Source: Burkholderia sp. Bp9143 (lineage in GTDB: Bacteria > Pseudomonadota > Gammaproteobacteria > Burkholderiales > Burkholderiaceae). From it: DNA of 64,000 nucleotides. Below the pieces are notes generated by a model that was given only the letters and a program-made list of their open reading frames with translations, ran no database searches and was not told the DNA's origin. The DNA is taken from assembly GCF_003853645.1 (NCBI RefSeq), contig NZ_QTPO01000032.1:1-64000 (forward strand), written 5' to 3'. The translations under genes were made by a program, and so were the position numbers. This document shows, one piece after another, positions 1-8,728 of this stretch; position 1 is the stretch's first letter; the number at the start of each line of letters is the position of its first letter.

Positions 1-68
1 TCGGCGTCGAGCGTCTTGCCGACCACACCGCGAATGTCATATGCCTTGAAGATGGATTGGGAGATCAT
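1..68 (-). CDS. manB: Phosphomannomutase/phosphoglucomutase, 5' end only
   Basis: Reading leftwards from the ATG at 68-66 gives MISQSIFKAYDIRG followed by VVGKTL and then the window edge. The segment SIFKAYDIRGVVG is the conserved N-terminus of the AlgC/ManB phosphohexomutase family, which interconverts hexose 6- and 1-phosphates in the cytoplasm to feed nucleotide-sugar synthesis. Only 22 full codons are visible, so the active-site serine loop and overall length cannot be checked. A purine-rich GAGAGAG lies just upstream of the ATG. It is divergent from the flippase gene and fits the end of a polysaccharide locus. Family assignment is good; the exact substrate is inference. Confidence 0.78.
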   Translation of the reverse strand, partial: MISQSIFKAYDIRGVVGKTLDA

Positions 69-310
69 CGATTCTCTCTCGGTTGCGTGCATGGAAAATA
101 ATCTGGCCGCCTTTCGCGCATGCCCGGCATCATACATGCCGGCCTTGCGGAACAAGGAACGGGACGGCTGGAGCGGCCCCGATCCAACTTATAATCGCGG
201 GTTTTGATGACGCGTATCCTGTCCATTTTAATGCCTAGCCGTTCCGCCGCCGCCAACCTGCCGCCCCCAGGCGCCCTGCCGGCCGCCTCGCGCGCGTACG
301 GTTGCCCCGC
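69..310. other. Divergent intergenic region between manB and the flippase gene
   Basis: No convincing gene is present. It contains a perfect inverted repeat at 124-142 (arms CCGGCAT and ATGCCGG, loop CATAC) with no T-run after it, so it is a possible regulatory site or mRNA hairpin and not an evident terminator. Promoters for both flanking genes must lie here or nearby, but I cannot place them confidently. Confidence 0.5.
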
Positions 311-1567
311 ATGCTGAAGCGATTCGGCAACCCGGACGTCGCGAAGGCCGTCGCGAATCTCGTCTGGCTGGGGCTCGAACGGCTCACCCAGATCGGCGTC
401 GCGATCGCGATCAGCGGTCTTCTGGCCCGTTATTTCGGGCCGGACGTGTTCGGCAAATGGCAGTATGCGAATACGCTTCTCCTCGTACTGGCGCCGCTCA
501 CCTGGGTGTGCGGCGCCGAAATCCTGGTTCCGACCATCATCCAGCGCCCGCCCGCGCAACTCGGCGCGGTGCTCGGCAGCGCATTTGCGCTGCGCATCGG
601 CGTGTCCGCCGCCGCGCTCGTCGCGACCTGGATCGCGATCGGCGCCGGCGCGTTCGACCCGCTCGTCGGCGCGATGCTCGCGGGTCTCGCGGTCACGATG
701 GTGTTCCGCGAGCCGTTCGTCGGCGTGATCAACGCCTGGCTGCAGAGCCTGACCTACAGCAAGCCGCAACTCGTGACCAGCATGGTCACCGCGCTGGCGA
801 AGGCGCTGCTCGTCTGGCTGCTGGTCCGCGCGGCCGCCGGCCCCGCCCGCTTCGCGTGGCTGTGGGCGCTGGAGGCCGCCGTGATCGGCTTCGCGCTGCT
901 GCTCTACTACCGCCATCGTAACGGCGGCGCGCTCGGCTGGACGTTCGACAAACCGCTGTTCAGGCACTTTGCCACCGCCGGCACCGTGTTCTGGCTCGGC
1001 CTGATCTGCATGTACCTGTTCCTGAAGCTCGACCGCCTGATGCTCGAGCGTCACGTGTCGTTCGCCGACCTCGGCCGCTACTCGGCGGCCCAGCAGCTCA
1101 ACGAGAACTGGATCACGCTCGCGCTGATGCTCGCGCAGACCATCGCGCCCGCGTTCGTGTACCGCGTGCAGGACCTCGCGCGGCTGCGCCGCAACATCGT
1201 CCGGCTGATCGCGATGACCGCCGGCCTGATGACGGCCGGCGCGCTGGTACTGGACGCGGCCGCGCCGCTCATCGTCGGCAAGGTGTTCGGCCACGGCTAC
1301 GAGGCGTCGGTCGACATCTTCCGCTGGGCCGTGTGGCTGTCCGTGCCGGCCGGCATCGAGGCGATAGGCAATCTTATCGTTCTCAAATATCAAGCAAAAT
1401 TCGTGTTGCTGGCGAAATGGGTGCTCGCGCTTGCGATCGCCGCGCTCGTCAACGTGTTCGCCATCCCCCGGCTCGGCCTGTACGGCGCGCTCGTCGGGCT
1501 CGCGGCCGGCTATGTCGCCGCCGCCGCCGTTAATTTTTATTACATTCGTTTCAAGCTGCGCCCATGA
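311..1567 (+). CDS. Wzx-like lipopolysaccharide/O-antigen flippase (MATE-like superfamily)
   Basis: A 418-residue, almost entirely hydrophobic protein with roughly twelve predicted membrane segments. The N-terminus (GLERLTQIGVAIAISGLLAR, then YFGPDVFGKW) is typical of polysaccharide transporters of the Wzx/RfbX family, which move undecaprenyl-diphosphate-linked oligosaccharides across the inner membrane. Length matches the family. I start at the ATG at 311; an in-frame TTG at 302 would add three residues. The stop overlaps the next ATG (ATGA at 1564-1567), so it is translationally coupled to the following glycosyltransferase. It is odd in a cluster that also carries a Wzm/Wzt ABC exporter, so it may act on a different glycan or be a paralogue. 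Confidence 0.85.
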   Translation: MLKRFGNPDVAKAVANLVWLGLERLTQIGVAIAISGLLARYFGPDVFGKWQYANTLLLVLAPLTWVCGAEILVPTIIQRPPAQLGAVLGSAFALRIGVSAAALVATWIAIGAGAFDPLVGAMLAGLAVTMVFREPFVGVINAWLQSLTYSKPQLVTSMVTALAKALLVWLLVRAAAGPARFAWLWALEAAVIGFALLLYYRHRNGGALGWTFDKPLFRHFATAGTVFWLGLICMYLFLKLDRLMLERHVSFADLGRYSAAQQLNENWITLALMLAQTIAPAFVYRVQDLARLRRNIVRLIAMTAGLMTAGALVLDAAAPLIVGKVFGHGYEASVDIFRWAVWLSVPAGIEAIGNLIVLKYQAKFVLLAKWVLALAIAALVNVFAIPRLGLYGALVGLAAGYVAAAAVNFYYIRFKLRP

Positions 1568-2388
1568 CGTCTCCCGATTGCCCGCCCCCGCTCGACGACG
1601 TGGCCGTGCTGATGCCGGCCTACAACGGACACGACGACGTCGTCCGCACCCTCGCGTCGTTTCGCGAGGACGCGCCGGTGCACGTACTGATCGTCGACGA
1701 CGGCAGCACGCCGCCGATTGCGGCGCCCGACCTGCCCGGCCTCGCGGTCGAAGTGCTGCGCATGCCGCGCAACGGCGGCATCGAGCGCGCGCTCGAGGCC
1801 GGTATCGACGCGCTCGCGGCGCGCGGCTTCCGCTATGCGGCCCGCATCGACGCCGGCGACCTCGCCGCGCCACAGCGCCTCGCGAAGCAGCGCGCGTATC
1901 TCGATGCGCACCCGCGCGTGGCCTGCGTCGGCATGTGGACCCAGGTCGTGTCGCGCGCCGGCGAGCCGCGCTTCATGCTGACGCCGCCCGCCGACCCGCG
2001 CACTCTGCGCCGCACGCGCTTCCTGCGTTCGCCGCTCGTGCATCCGTCGGTCATGCTGCGCATCGACGCCGTGCGCGAAGTCGGCAACTATCGCGCGAAG
2101 TATCGTGCGGCCGAGGATCTCGATCTTTTTTTGCGGTTAATGCAACGCTACGATTGCGCGAACCTGCCCGAGCTCGGCCTCTACTACGAGCTCAACGAGG
2201 GCGGGATCAGCGCGACCAAGCGCCGCCGCCAGCTGATATCGACGCTATCGCTGCTGCTGCGGCACTTCAACGTGCTGAACCCGTACGACTGGGCCGGCCT
2301 CGCCAAGAACCTGCTGCATTTCGTGACGCCGTACCGTACGCTGCAGCGGATCAAGCAGACGCTGTTCGCGGCGCGGCCGTCCGCGTAG
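1564..2388 (+). CDS. Family 2 glycosyltransferase
   Basis: A 274-residue GT-A fold enzyme expected to act on the cytoplasmic face of the inner membrane. The N-terminal nucleotide-binding strand is VAVLMPAYNG, followed by VLIVDDGST near residue 45. RIDAGD near residue 100 sits where the metal-binding DxD lies in GT2 enzymes, and AEDLDLFLRL near residue 182 supplies the usual acidic ED motif. The C-terminal 60 residues are basic and amphipathic, suggesting peripheral membrane contact. It overlaps the upstream flippase gene by 4 bp. Donor and acceptor sugars cannot be read from the sequence. Confidence 0.85.
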   Translation: MTSPDCPPPLDDVAVLMPAYNGHDDVVRTLASFREDAPVHVLIVDDGSTPPIAAPDLPGLAVEVLRMPRNGGIERALEAGIDALAARGFRYAARIDAGDLAAPQRLAKQRAYLDAHPRVACVGMWTQVVSRAGEPRFMLTPPADPRTLRRTRFLRSPLVHPSVMLRIDAVREVGNYRAKYRAAEDLDLFLRLMQRYDCANLPELGLYYELNEGGISATKRRRQLISTLSLLLRHFNVLNPYDWAGLAKNLLHFVTPYRTLQRIKQTLFAARPSA

Positions 2389-2431
2389 CCCGCACCCGGC
2401 AATTTCGACGCTTTATTTTTTCTTTTTTTTC

Positions 2432-3568
2432 ATGTCCGCTACCCCCTCGCTGCGCATCGCGCTCGTCTGCAACACGGCCTGGGCGATCTACACATACCGC
2501 CACGGGCTGATCCGTGCGCTCGTCGCGCGCGGCGCCGAGGTCATCGTGATCGCGCCGCACGACCGCACGGTGCCGCTGCTCGAGCAGATGGGCTGCCGCT
2601 ACGTCGCGCTCGCCGTCGCGTCGAAAGGCACGAGCCCGCGCGAGGATCTCGGCACGCTTGTCGCGCTGGTGCGCCATTACCGCGCGCTCAAGCCCGATCT
2701 CGTGTTCCATTACACGATCAAGCCGAACATCTACGGGTCGATCGCCGCGTGGCTCGCACGCGTGCCGTCGATCGCGGTCACCACGGGCCTCGGCTACGTG
2801 TTCATCCAGAAAAGCCGCGCGGCGAGCGTCGCGAAGCGCCTGTACCGGTTCGCGTTCCGCTTCCCGCGTGAAGTCTGGTTCCTGAACCGCGACGATCTCG
2901 CGACCTTCACCGACGAGCAGTTGCTCGCGCACCCGGACCGCGCACGGCTGCTGCACGGCGAAGGCGTCGATCTCGACCAGTTCGCGCCGGTGCCGCTGCC
3001 CGCCGGCCGTGGCCCCGTGTTCATCCTGATCGGCCGGCTGCTGTGGGACAAGGGCGTGCGCGAATACGTCGAGGCCGCACGCGTCGTGCGTGACCGCTAC
3101 CCGGACGCGCGCTTCCAGTTGCTCGGGCCGCTCGGCGTCGACAATCCGAGCGCGATCGGCCGCGCGGACGTCGATGCGTGGGTCGGCGAAGGCGTCGTCG
3201 AATATCTCGGCGAGGCGCACGATGTGCGCCCGCACATCGCGGCGGCCGACTGCGTCGTGCTACCGTCGTACCGCGAGGGCGTGCCGCGCACGCTGATGGA
3301 AGCGTCCGCGATGGGCCGCCCGATCGTCGCGACCGACGTGCCGGGTTGCCGCGACGTCGTCGCCGACGGCGAAACCGGCTTCCTGTGCCGCGTGCGCGAC
3401 AACGCGAGCCTCGCGGAGCAGTTGATCCGCATGATCGAACTCGGGACCGCCGGACGCGACGCGATGGGCGCGCGCGGGCGCCGCAAGGTGACCGCGGAAT
3501 TCGACGAACAGCAGGTCGTCGAACGCTACCGGCAGACCATTCACACATTGACCGGCATCACACTCTGA
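2432..3568 (+). CDS. Family 4 glycosyltransferase
   Basis: A 378-residue GT-B enzyme. The N-terminal acceptor domain shows VCNTAWAIYTYRHGLIRAL, and the C-terminal donor domain shows FILIGRLLWDKGVREYVEAA and the EGVPRTLMEAS motif carrying the two conserved glutamates of GT4 enzymes. It resembles PglA/TuaA-type transferases that extend a lipid-linked sugar, which is similarity judged by eye. The ATG at 2432 has no Shine-Dalgarno; the preceding bases are a long T-rich run, so initiation may depend on a U-rich leader or coupling. galE follows 14 bp downstream, consistent with one plus-strand operon from the flippase to the sugar-phosphate transferase. Confidence 0.85.
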   Translation: MSATPSLRIALVCNTAWAIYTYRHGLIRALVARGAEVIVIAPHDRTVPLLEQMGCRYVALAVASKGTSPREDLGTLVALVRHYRALKPDLVFHYTIKPNIYGSIAAWLARVPSIAVTTGLGYVFIQKSRAASVAKRLYRFAFRFPREVWFLNRDDLATFTDEQLLAHPDRARLLHGEGVDLDQFAPVPLPAGRGPVFILIGRLLWDKGVREYVEAARVVRDRYPDARFQLLGPLGVDNPSAIGRADVDAWVGEGVVEYLGEAHDVRPHIAAADCVVLPSYREGVPRTLMEASAMGRPIVATDVPGCRDVVADGETGFLCRVRDNASLAEQLIRMIELGTAGRDAMGARGRRKVTAEFDEQQVVERYRQTIHTLTGITL

Positions 3569-3582
3569 AGGAGCGCATCAGC

Positions 3583-4605
3583 ATGACCGCTAAAGGCACC
3601 ATCCTCGTTACCGGCGGTGCGGGCTATATCGGCTCGCACACGGCCGTCGAGCTGCTCGACAACGGCTACGATGTCGTGATCGTCGACAACCTCGTCAACA
3701 GCAAGGCCGAGTCCGTCCGGCGCATCGAGCGGATCACGGGCAAGACGCCCGCGTTCCACCAGGTCGACGTGTGCGACGAAGCCGCGCTCGCGAAGGTGTT
3801 CGACGCGCATCCGATCACGGGCACGATCCATTTCGCGGCGCTCAAGGCGGTCGGCGAATCGGTCGCGAAGCCGCTCGAGTACTACCAGAACAACCTCGGC
3901 GGGCTGCTCTCGGTGCTCAAAATCATGCGCGAGCGCAACGTCCGGCAGTTCGTGTTCAGCTCGTCGGCGACCGTGTACGGCGTGCCGGAGCGCTCGCCGA
4001 TCGACGAATCGTTCCCGCTGTCCGCCACCAACCCGTACGGCCAGTCGAAGCTGATCGCCGAGCAGGTCCTGCGCGATCTCGAGGTATCGGACCCGACGTG
4101 GCGCATCGCGACGCTGCGCTACTTCAACCCGGTCGGCGCGCATGCGAGCGGGCTCATCGGCGAGGATCCGGCCGGCATCCCGAACAACCTGATGCCGTAC
4201 GTCGCGCAGGTCGCGGTCGGCAAGCTCGAGAAGCTGCGCGTGTTCGGCTCCGACTACCCGACGCCGGACGGCACCGGCGTGCGTGACTACATCCACGTCG
4301 TCGATCTCGCGAAGGGGCACATCGCCGCGCTCGACGCGCTCGCGAAGCGCGATGCGAGCTTCGTCGTGAACCTCGGCACGGGCCAAGGCTACAGCGTGCT
4401 CGAGGTCGTGCGCGCGTTCGAGAAGGCGTCGGGCCGCCCGGTGCCGTACGAACTCGTCGCGCGCCGCCCCGGTGACGTCGCCGAGTGCTACGCGAATCCG
4501 CAGGCCGCGGCCGACCTCATCGGCTGGCGCGCGACGCTCGGGATCGACGAGATGTGCGCCGACCACTGGAAATGGCAGGAGGGGAACCCCCGCGGTTTTG
4601 TATAA
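3583..4605 (+). CDS. galE: UDP-glucose 4-epimerase
   Basis: A 340-residue extended short-chain dehydrogenase that interconverts UDP-glucose and UDP-galactose, possibly their N-acetyl forms. The NAD-binding motif ILVTGGAGYIGSHT is at the N-terminus, SSSATVYG carries the catalytic Ser/Thr, and NPYGQSK carries the YxxxK pair. Also visible are YFNPVGAH and GVRDYIHVVDLA, typical of GalE. An open frame extends upstream to 3178, but the ATG at 3583 follows a clear GAAGGAG site at 3567-3573, so I use it. It sits in the glycan operon and so probably supplies galacto-configured precursor to the surface polysaccharide. Confidence 0.93.
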   Translation: MTAKGTILVTGGAGYIGSHTAVELLDNGYDVVIVDNLVNSKAESVRRIERITGKTPAFHQVDVCDEAALAKVFDAHPITGTIHFAALKAVGESVAKPLEYYQNNLGGLLSVLKIMRERNVRQFVFSSSATVYGVPERSPIDESFPLSATNPYGQSKLIAEQVLRDLEVSDPTWRIATLRYFNPVGAHASGLIGEDPAGIPNNLMPYVAQVAVGKLEKLRVFGSDYPTPDGTGVRDYIHVVDLAKGHIAALDALAKRDASFVVNLGTGQGYSVLEVVRAFEKASGRPVPYELVARRPGDVAECYANPQAAADLIGWRATLGIDEMCADHWKWQEGNPRGFV

Positions 4606-4632
4606 TCCGCTGTCCATTTTTCGAGCGATCCC

Positions 4633-5739
4633 ATGCTCAGCTTCGCGTCCGGCTTCATCGTCTCCCTGCTCGTCACGTTGTTCATCGTGCGCTATGCGCA
4701 TCTGCACGAGAAATTCTCGATCGACAGCGATCTGGCCGGTGTGCAGAAATTCCACGTGCGGCCGGTGCCGCGCGTCGGGGGCATCGGGATCCTCGCCGGG
4801 GTCGTCATTGCCGCGCTGATCCTGTCCCGGCGCTATCCGACGATCGCCGGCAGCATTCTCGGGATCGTCGCCTGCGGGATGCCGGCGTTCCTGTCAGGCC
4901 TCGTCGAGGATCTGACCAAGCGCGTGTCGCCGCGGGCGCGGCTGCTGTGCACGATGGGCGCCGCCGCGCTGGCGTTCTGGCTGCTGAACATCGCGGTTAC
5001 GCGCATCAGCGTGCCGCCGCTCGACTTCCTGCTCCACTACGTCGCCATTTCGGCATTCATCACGGTGCTCGCGGTCGCGGCGCTGGCCAACGCGATCAAC
5101 ATCATCGACGGCTTCAACGGGCTCGCGTCGATGGTCAGCTTCATGATGTTCGCGTCGCTCGCGTATGTGGCATTCCATGTGGGCGACCCGGTCGTGATGT
5201 CCGCGTCGATCATCATGATGGGCGCCGTGCTCGGCTTCTTCCTGTGGAATTTCCCCGCCGGGCTGATCTTCCTCGGCGACGGCGGTGCGTACTTCATCGG
5301 CTTCATGCTTGCCGAACTCGCGATCATGCTGGTGATGCGCAATCGCGAAGTGTCGGCGTGGTATCCGGTGCTGCTGTTCATGTATCCGATCTTCGAGACC
5401 TGCTTCTCGATCTACCGGAAGAAGTTCATTCGCGGGATGTCGCCGGGGATTCCGGACGGCGTGCATCTTCATATGCTCGTGTACAAGCGGCTGATGCGCT
5501 GGGCCGTCGGGACGAAGCATGCGCACGATCTCACGCGGCGGAATTCGCTCACCTCACCTTATCTTTGGCTGCTGTGCCTCGTCGCGGTGATTCCGGCGAC
5601 GCTGTTCTGGCGGCATACCGTGCATCTGTTCGTTTTTGTCGTGCTGTTCGCGCTGACGTATGTGTGGCTTTATCTCAGCATCGTGCGGTTCAGGGTGCCG
5701 CGGTGGATGGTGGTGAGGAAGGAAAAGCGCGGGCATTGA
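4633..5739 (+). CDS. WecA/MraY-family undecaprenyl-phosphate sugar-1-phosphate transferase
   Basis: A 368-residue integral membrane protein with about ten to eleven predicted helices. Family motifs are NAINIIDGFNGLASM (catalytic and metal-binding acidic residues near 155-170), FLGDGGAYFIGF near residue 214, and GVHLHMLVYKR, matching the cytoplasmic HxHH-like loop. The reaction is transfer of a HexNAc-1-phosphate from a UDP-sugar to undecaprenyl phosphate, starting glycan assembly. It is the last gene of the plus-strand operon, with a terminator 19 bp after its stop. A second family member lies at 7707-8723, so this window carries two candidate initiating enzymes. The sugar specificity is unknown. 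Confidence 0.85.
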   Translation: MLSFASGFIVSLLVTLFIVRYAHLHEKFSIDSDLAGVQKFHVRPVPRVGGIGILAGVVIAALILSRRYPTIAGSILGIVACGMPAFLSGLVEDLTKRVSPRARLLCTMGAAALAFWLLNIAVTRISVPPLDFLLHYVAISAFITVLAVAALANAINIIDGFNGLASMVSFMMFASLAYVAFHVGDPVVMSASIIMMGAVLGFFLWNFPAGLIFLGDGGAYFIGFMLAELAIMLVMRNREVSAWYPVLLFMYPIFETCFSIYRKKFIRGMSPGIPDGVHLHMLVYKRLMRWAVGTKHAHDLTRRNSLTSPYLWLLCLVAVIPATLFWRHTVHLFVFVVLFALTYVWLYLSIVRFRVPRWMVVRKEKRGH

Positions 5740-5757
5740 GCCCGACGATACCCGAAC

Positions 5758-5787
5758 GAAAAAAAGCGCCCCGCGGGGCGCTTTTTT
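5758..5787. terminator. Bidirectional intrinsic terminator between convergent genes
   Basis: A GC-rich perfect hairpin (AGCGCCCC / GGGGCGCT) flanked by an A-run on the left and a T-run on the right. It can terminate the plus operon ending at 5739 and the minus gene ending at 5811. Confidence 0.9.
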
Positions 5788-5810
5788 CATGCTCCGGCTA
5801 ACGCCGGCGC

Positions 5811-7694
5811 TCACTCATTGGATACGGCTCGCGCCCTCGGCACACTCTGCAGCACCGGTGCAACGGTCGTCTGATATTCCGGCACCCAGCGCCGCAAATC
5901 GCGCCGCACCTCGTCGTCGGTCAGCACGCGGTGCTGCATCAGCCACGGCAACAGTTCGTCGAGCAGATGATCCGGCACTTCCCGGGCACGGGCGATCCGC
6001 AGCTTCGGATGCGGCGTGCGCGTGGTCGTCTCGTCGTCCGCGAGCAGTTCCTCATAGAGCTTCTCGCCAGGCCGCAGCCCCGTGAATTCGATCCGGATCT
6101 GCCCTTCCGAGAAACCGTACAGACGAATCAGGTCGCGCGCGAGGTCGACGATCTTGACCGGCTCGCCCATGTCGAGAATGAAGATCTCGCCGCCGTGCCC
6201 CATGCTCGACGCCTGCAGCACGAGTTGCGACGCTTCCGGAATCGTCATGAAAAAGCGCGTGATCTCGGGATGCGTCACCGTCACCGGACCACCCTTCGCG
6301 ATCTGCTGCTGAAACTTCGGAATCACGCTGCCTGCGCTGCCGAGCACATTGCCGAAGCGCACGGTCTCGAACTGCGTACCACCACTCGTCTGCTGCAGCG
6401 CCTGACACGCCATCTCGGCAAGACGCTTGCTCGCACCCATCACGTTGGTCGGATTGACCGCCTTGTCGGTCGAGATCAGCACAAAATGGCGCACGTTGTG
6501 GCGAATCGCCGAGCGCGCGACGCGGTACGTGCCCAGCACGTTGTTGCGCAGCGCCTGCCACGCGTTGTGCTCCTCCATCAGCGGCACGTGCTTGTACGCG
6601 GCCGCGTGGAAGACGATATGCGGCGCATGGCGCGACATCACCTGGTCAAGCAGCAGCGAATCCTTCGCGTCGCCGATGATCGGCAGGATGGGCTGGTCGG
6701 GGAAGCGCTCGCGCAATTCCTCGGCGAGGCGGTACATCGCGTACTCGGAGAGATCGAACGCGACCAGTTGCGCCGGCTTGAAGCGGAGAATCTGCCTGCA
6801 CAGCTCGGAACCGATCGAGCCACCCGCGCCCGTCACCATCACGACACGCCCGCGCAGCAGCGCTTCGACGTGCGGCGTATCGATCGTCACGGCATCGCGG
6901 CCGAGCAGGTCCTCGAGGTCGATGTTCCGCACCTGCGACAGGAACCCTTGGCCCGGCATCAGTGCGGTCAGCGACGGCAGCACCATCGCCTTGATGCCGG
7001 CGCGCACGCACAGCGTCGCGACGCGGCGCTGTGTTTCGACGGATGCCGATGGAATCGCGATGATCGCGTATTCGACCTTCATCGCGTCGGTCCAGTGCTT
7101 CAGGTCGTTGAACGAGCCGAGCACCTTGTAGCCGTAAACTTCGCGCCCCTGTTTCGTGACGTCATCGTCGAGCAGACCGACCAGTCGCCACTCCCCCGAA
7201 CGCGACAGTTCGCGCGCGAGGCTCGCGCCGGCCGTTCCAGCGCCGAGCACCAGCACGGGCTTGCCCTGGCCGACGAGCCCGCCGTAAAGGTAGAACTCCT
7301 TCGTCGCGCGATACAGCGCGCGGGCGCCTCCCATCGCGAGGAACAGCATCAGCGGCGACACGAGCAGCACCGAGCGCGGGATGATCGGCGACGGCTGAAG
7401 CATCACGGCGCCGATCATCACGATCACGCCGCCGCCGATCACCGCCTTCGAGATCCGCATCAGGTCGGGAAGACTCGCGAATACCCACAGGCCACGATAA
7501 AGACCGAATGCGCGAAACATCAGCCCGTAGACGGGCAGCGCCCAGACAAGCGCCTTCAGCGCACCGCTGAGGAAGTCCGATGGGACGCTACCGTTGAAGC
7601 GAACGAGGTAAGCAAACAACCACGAGGCGGCGACCGCCGTCAGGTCGAACAGGAAAGCACTCAGTGACAACCACGATGCTTTGGAGCGCAACAT
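5811..7694 (-). CDS. wbiI: WbpM/WbiI-like UDP-HexNAc 4,6-dehydratase, membrane bound
   Basis: A 627-residue protein with about four N-terminal membrane helices (residues 1-130), a first Rossmann-like domain with VLVLGAGTAGASLARELS near 148-165, and a catalytic C-terminal SDR domain with VVMVTGAGGSIGSEL near 287. The active site reads LISTDKAV then NPTNVMGASK, so the usual YxxxK tyrosine is methionine, the hallmark of the WbpM/FlaA1 class that makes UDP-4-keto-6-deoxy-GlcNAc. With the wbiG- and wbiH-like genes it forms a likely UDP-QuiNAc or UDP-FucNAc synthesis and primer-transfer set. The 12-bp spacing to wbiH implies co-transcription. Confidence 0.9.
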   Translation of the reverse strand: MLRSKASWLSLSAFLFDLTAVAASWLFAYLVRFNGSVPSDFLSGALKALVWALPVYGLMFRAFGLYRGLWVFASLPDLMRISKAVIGGGVIVMIGAVMLQPSPIIPRSVLLVSPLMLFLAMGGARALYRATKEFYLYGGLVGQGKPVLVLGAGTAGASLARELSRSGEWRLVGLLDDDVTKQGREVYGYKVLGSFNDLKHWTDAMKVEYAIIAIPSASVETQRRVATLCVRAGIKAMVLPSLTALMPGQGFLSQVRNIDLEDLLGRDAVTIDTPHVEALLRGRVVMVTGAGGSIGSELCRQILRFKPAQLVAFDLSEYAMYRLAEELRERFPDQPILPIIGDAKDSLLLDQVMSRHAPHIVFHAAAYKHVPLMEEHNAWQALRNNVLGTYRVARSAIRHNVRHFVLISTDKAVNPTNVMGASKRLAEMACQALQQTSGGTQFETVRFGNVLGSAGSVIPKFQQQIAKGGPVTVTHPEITRFFMTIPEASQLVLQASSMGHGGEIFILDMGEPVKIVDLARDLIRLYGFSEGQIRIEFTGLRPGEKLYEELLADDETTTRTPHPKLRIARAREVPDHLLDELLPWLMQHRVLTDDEVRRDLRRWVPEYQTTVAPVLQSVPRARAVSNE

Positions 7695-7706
7695 CGGCGG
7701 GAAACC

Positions 7707-8723
7707 TCAAGAGTTATTTTCGGCGGCCGACTGAAACCGGCGCCAGCGCATGTCGATCACCAGTCCGATACATGCCAGGACGCCGTACCACGCGACGAAC
7801 GACAGCCACTGCTGCAGTTCCGGCCGGCCCTTTGCCCACACGGCGACGATTATGCCGGCGAGCATGATGAGGTACCAATAAAGAGCGGTCCGGCGGTGAC
7901 CTACCCCCGCTCGGACCATCCTTTGATAATAATGCTCCCGGTGCGCCTGCCAGAACTTTTCGCCACGTAATAGTCGTCTCAAAAGTGTTACAGATGCATC
8001 GGTAATAAAGGGCGCGAATACCAGTGCCGGGAACCAGATCGGCCAGACGCCGGCCCGCCAGCCCCAATAGCCGAGCGCACCGGCCAGGAATCCCAGCGGA
8101 ATCGAACCTGCATCGCCGAGAAACAGCCGGGCCGGATGGAAATTGAGCAGCAGGAAGCCGAACGCGGCGCCAGCGACAGCCGAACCGGCCACGGCCAGAT
8201 CCGGCGACGGCGTCGCGCCGGTCAGCGCCGCGATCGCGTACGCGCCGAAACCGAACAGCGCCATGCCGCCCGCGAGGCCGTCGGCGCCGTCCATGAAGTT
8301 GTACAGGTTCGTCAGCCAGACCATCACGAAACCGACGCCTGCCAGCAGCCACCACGGCGCGTCTGCTGGAAACACGACGATCAGCGCGACGACCGCCGCG
8401 AGGTGTGCCGAGAACCGCACGCGTGCCGGCAGCCCGCGCCGGTCGTCGATCTGGGACATCGCGGCGAGCCCGGCTGCGCCGATAGCGATCAGCCACAAGT
8501 GCGGCGCCAGCACGAGCAGCGCGACGACGCATACCGGCACGATGCCCCATCCGCCGACACGCGGCGTCGGCAGCGTATGGAGCGAACGGTCGTTCGGAAT
8601 GTCGGTAGCGAGGCGCCACGCAAGGCCGGTCGCGAGCAGCACGCGCAGGATGGCCGTCGACGCGATGGCACCGGCCAGCGCCACCGCGGCCGCACCGGGC
8701 CACGTGGATAACGGGAAAGGCAT
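7707..8723 (-). CDS. wbiH: WbpL/WbiH-like undecaprenyl-phosphate HexNAc-1-phosphate transferase
   Basis: A 338-residue polytopic membrane protein of the MraY/WecA superfamily. Motifs are NLYNFMDGADGLAGG, FLGDAGSIPLGFL and the terminal loop HREHYYQRMVRAG with its paired histidines. A longer frame runs to 9521, but the upstream part lies inside the epimerase gene, so I start at the ATG at 8723. It probably initiates O-antigen with the 6-deoxy-HexNAc made by the neighbouring dehydratase and reductase, as WbpL does in Pseudomonas. The flanking genes lie 5 and 12 bp away on the same strand. Confidence 0.88.
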   Translation of the reverse strand: MPFPLSTWPGAAAVALAGAIASTAILRVLLATGLAWRLATDIPNDRSLHTLPTPRVGGWGIVPVCVVALLVLAPHLWLIAIGAAGLAAMSQIDDRRGLPARVRFSAHLAAVVALIVVFPADAPWWLLAGVGFVMVWLTNLYNFMDGADGLAGGMALFGFGAYAIAALTGATPSPDLAVAGSAVAGAAFGFLLLNFHPARLFLGDAGSIPLGFLAGALGYWGWRAGVWPIWFPALVFAPFITDASVTLLRRLLRGEKFWQAHREHYYQRMVRAGVGHRRTALYWYLIMLAGIIVAVWAKGRPELQQWLSFVAWYGVLACIGLVIDMRWRRFQSAAENNS

Positions 8724-8728
8724 GTTGG

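Noticed and set aside
65..1873. A 602-residue minus-strand frame over the flippase and GT2 genes
   Set aside because: It is an Arg-rich antisense shadow of high-GC coding sequence; the plus strand carries recognisable flippase and glycosyltransferase motifs.
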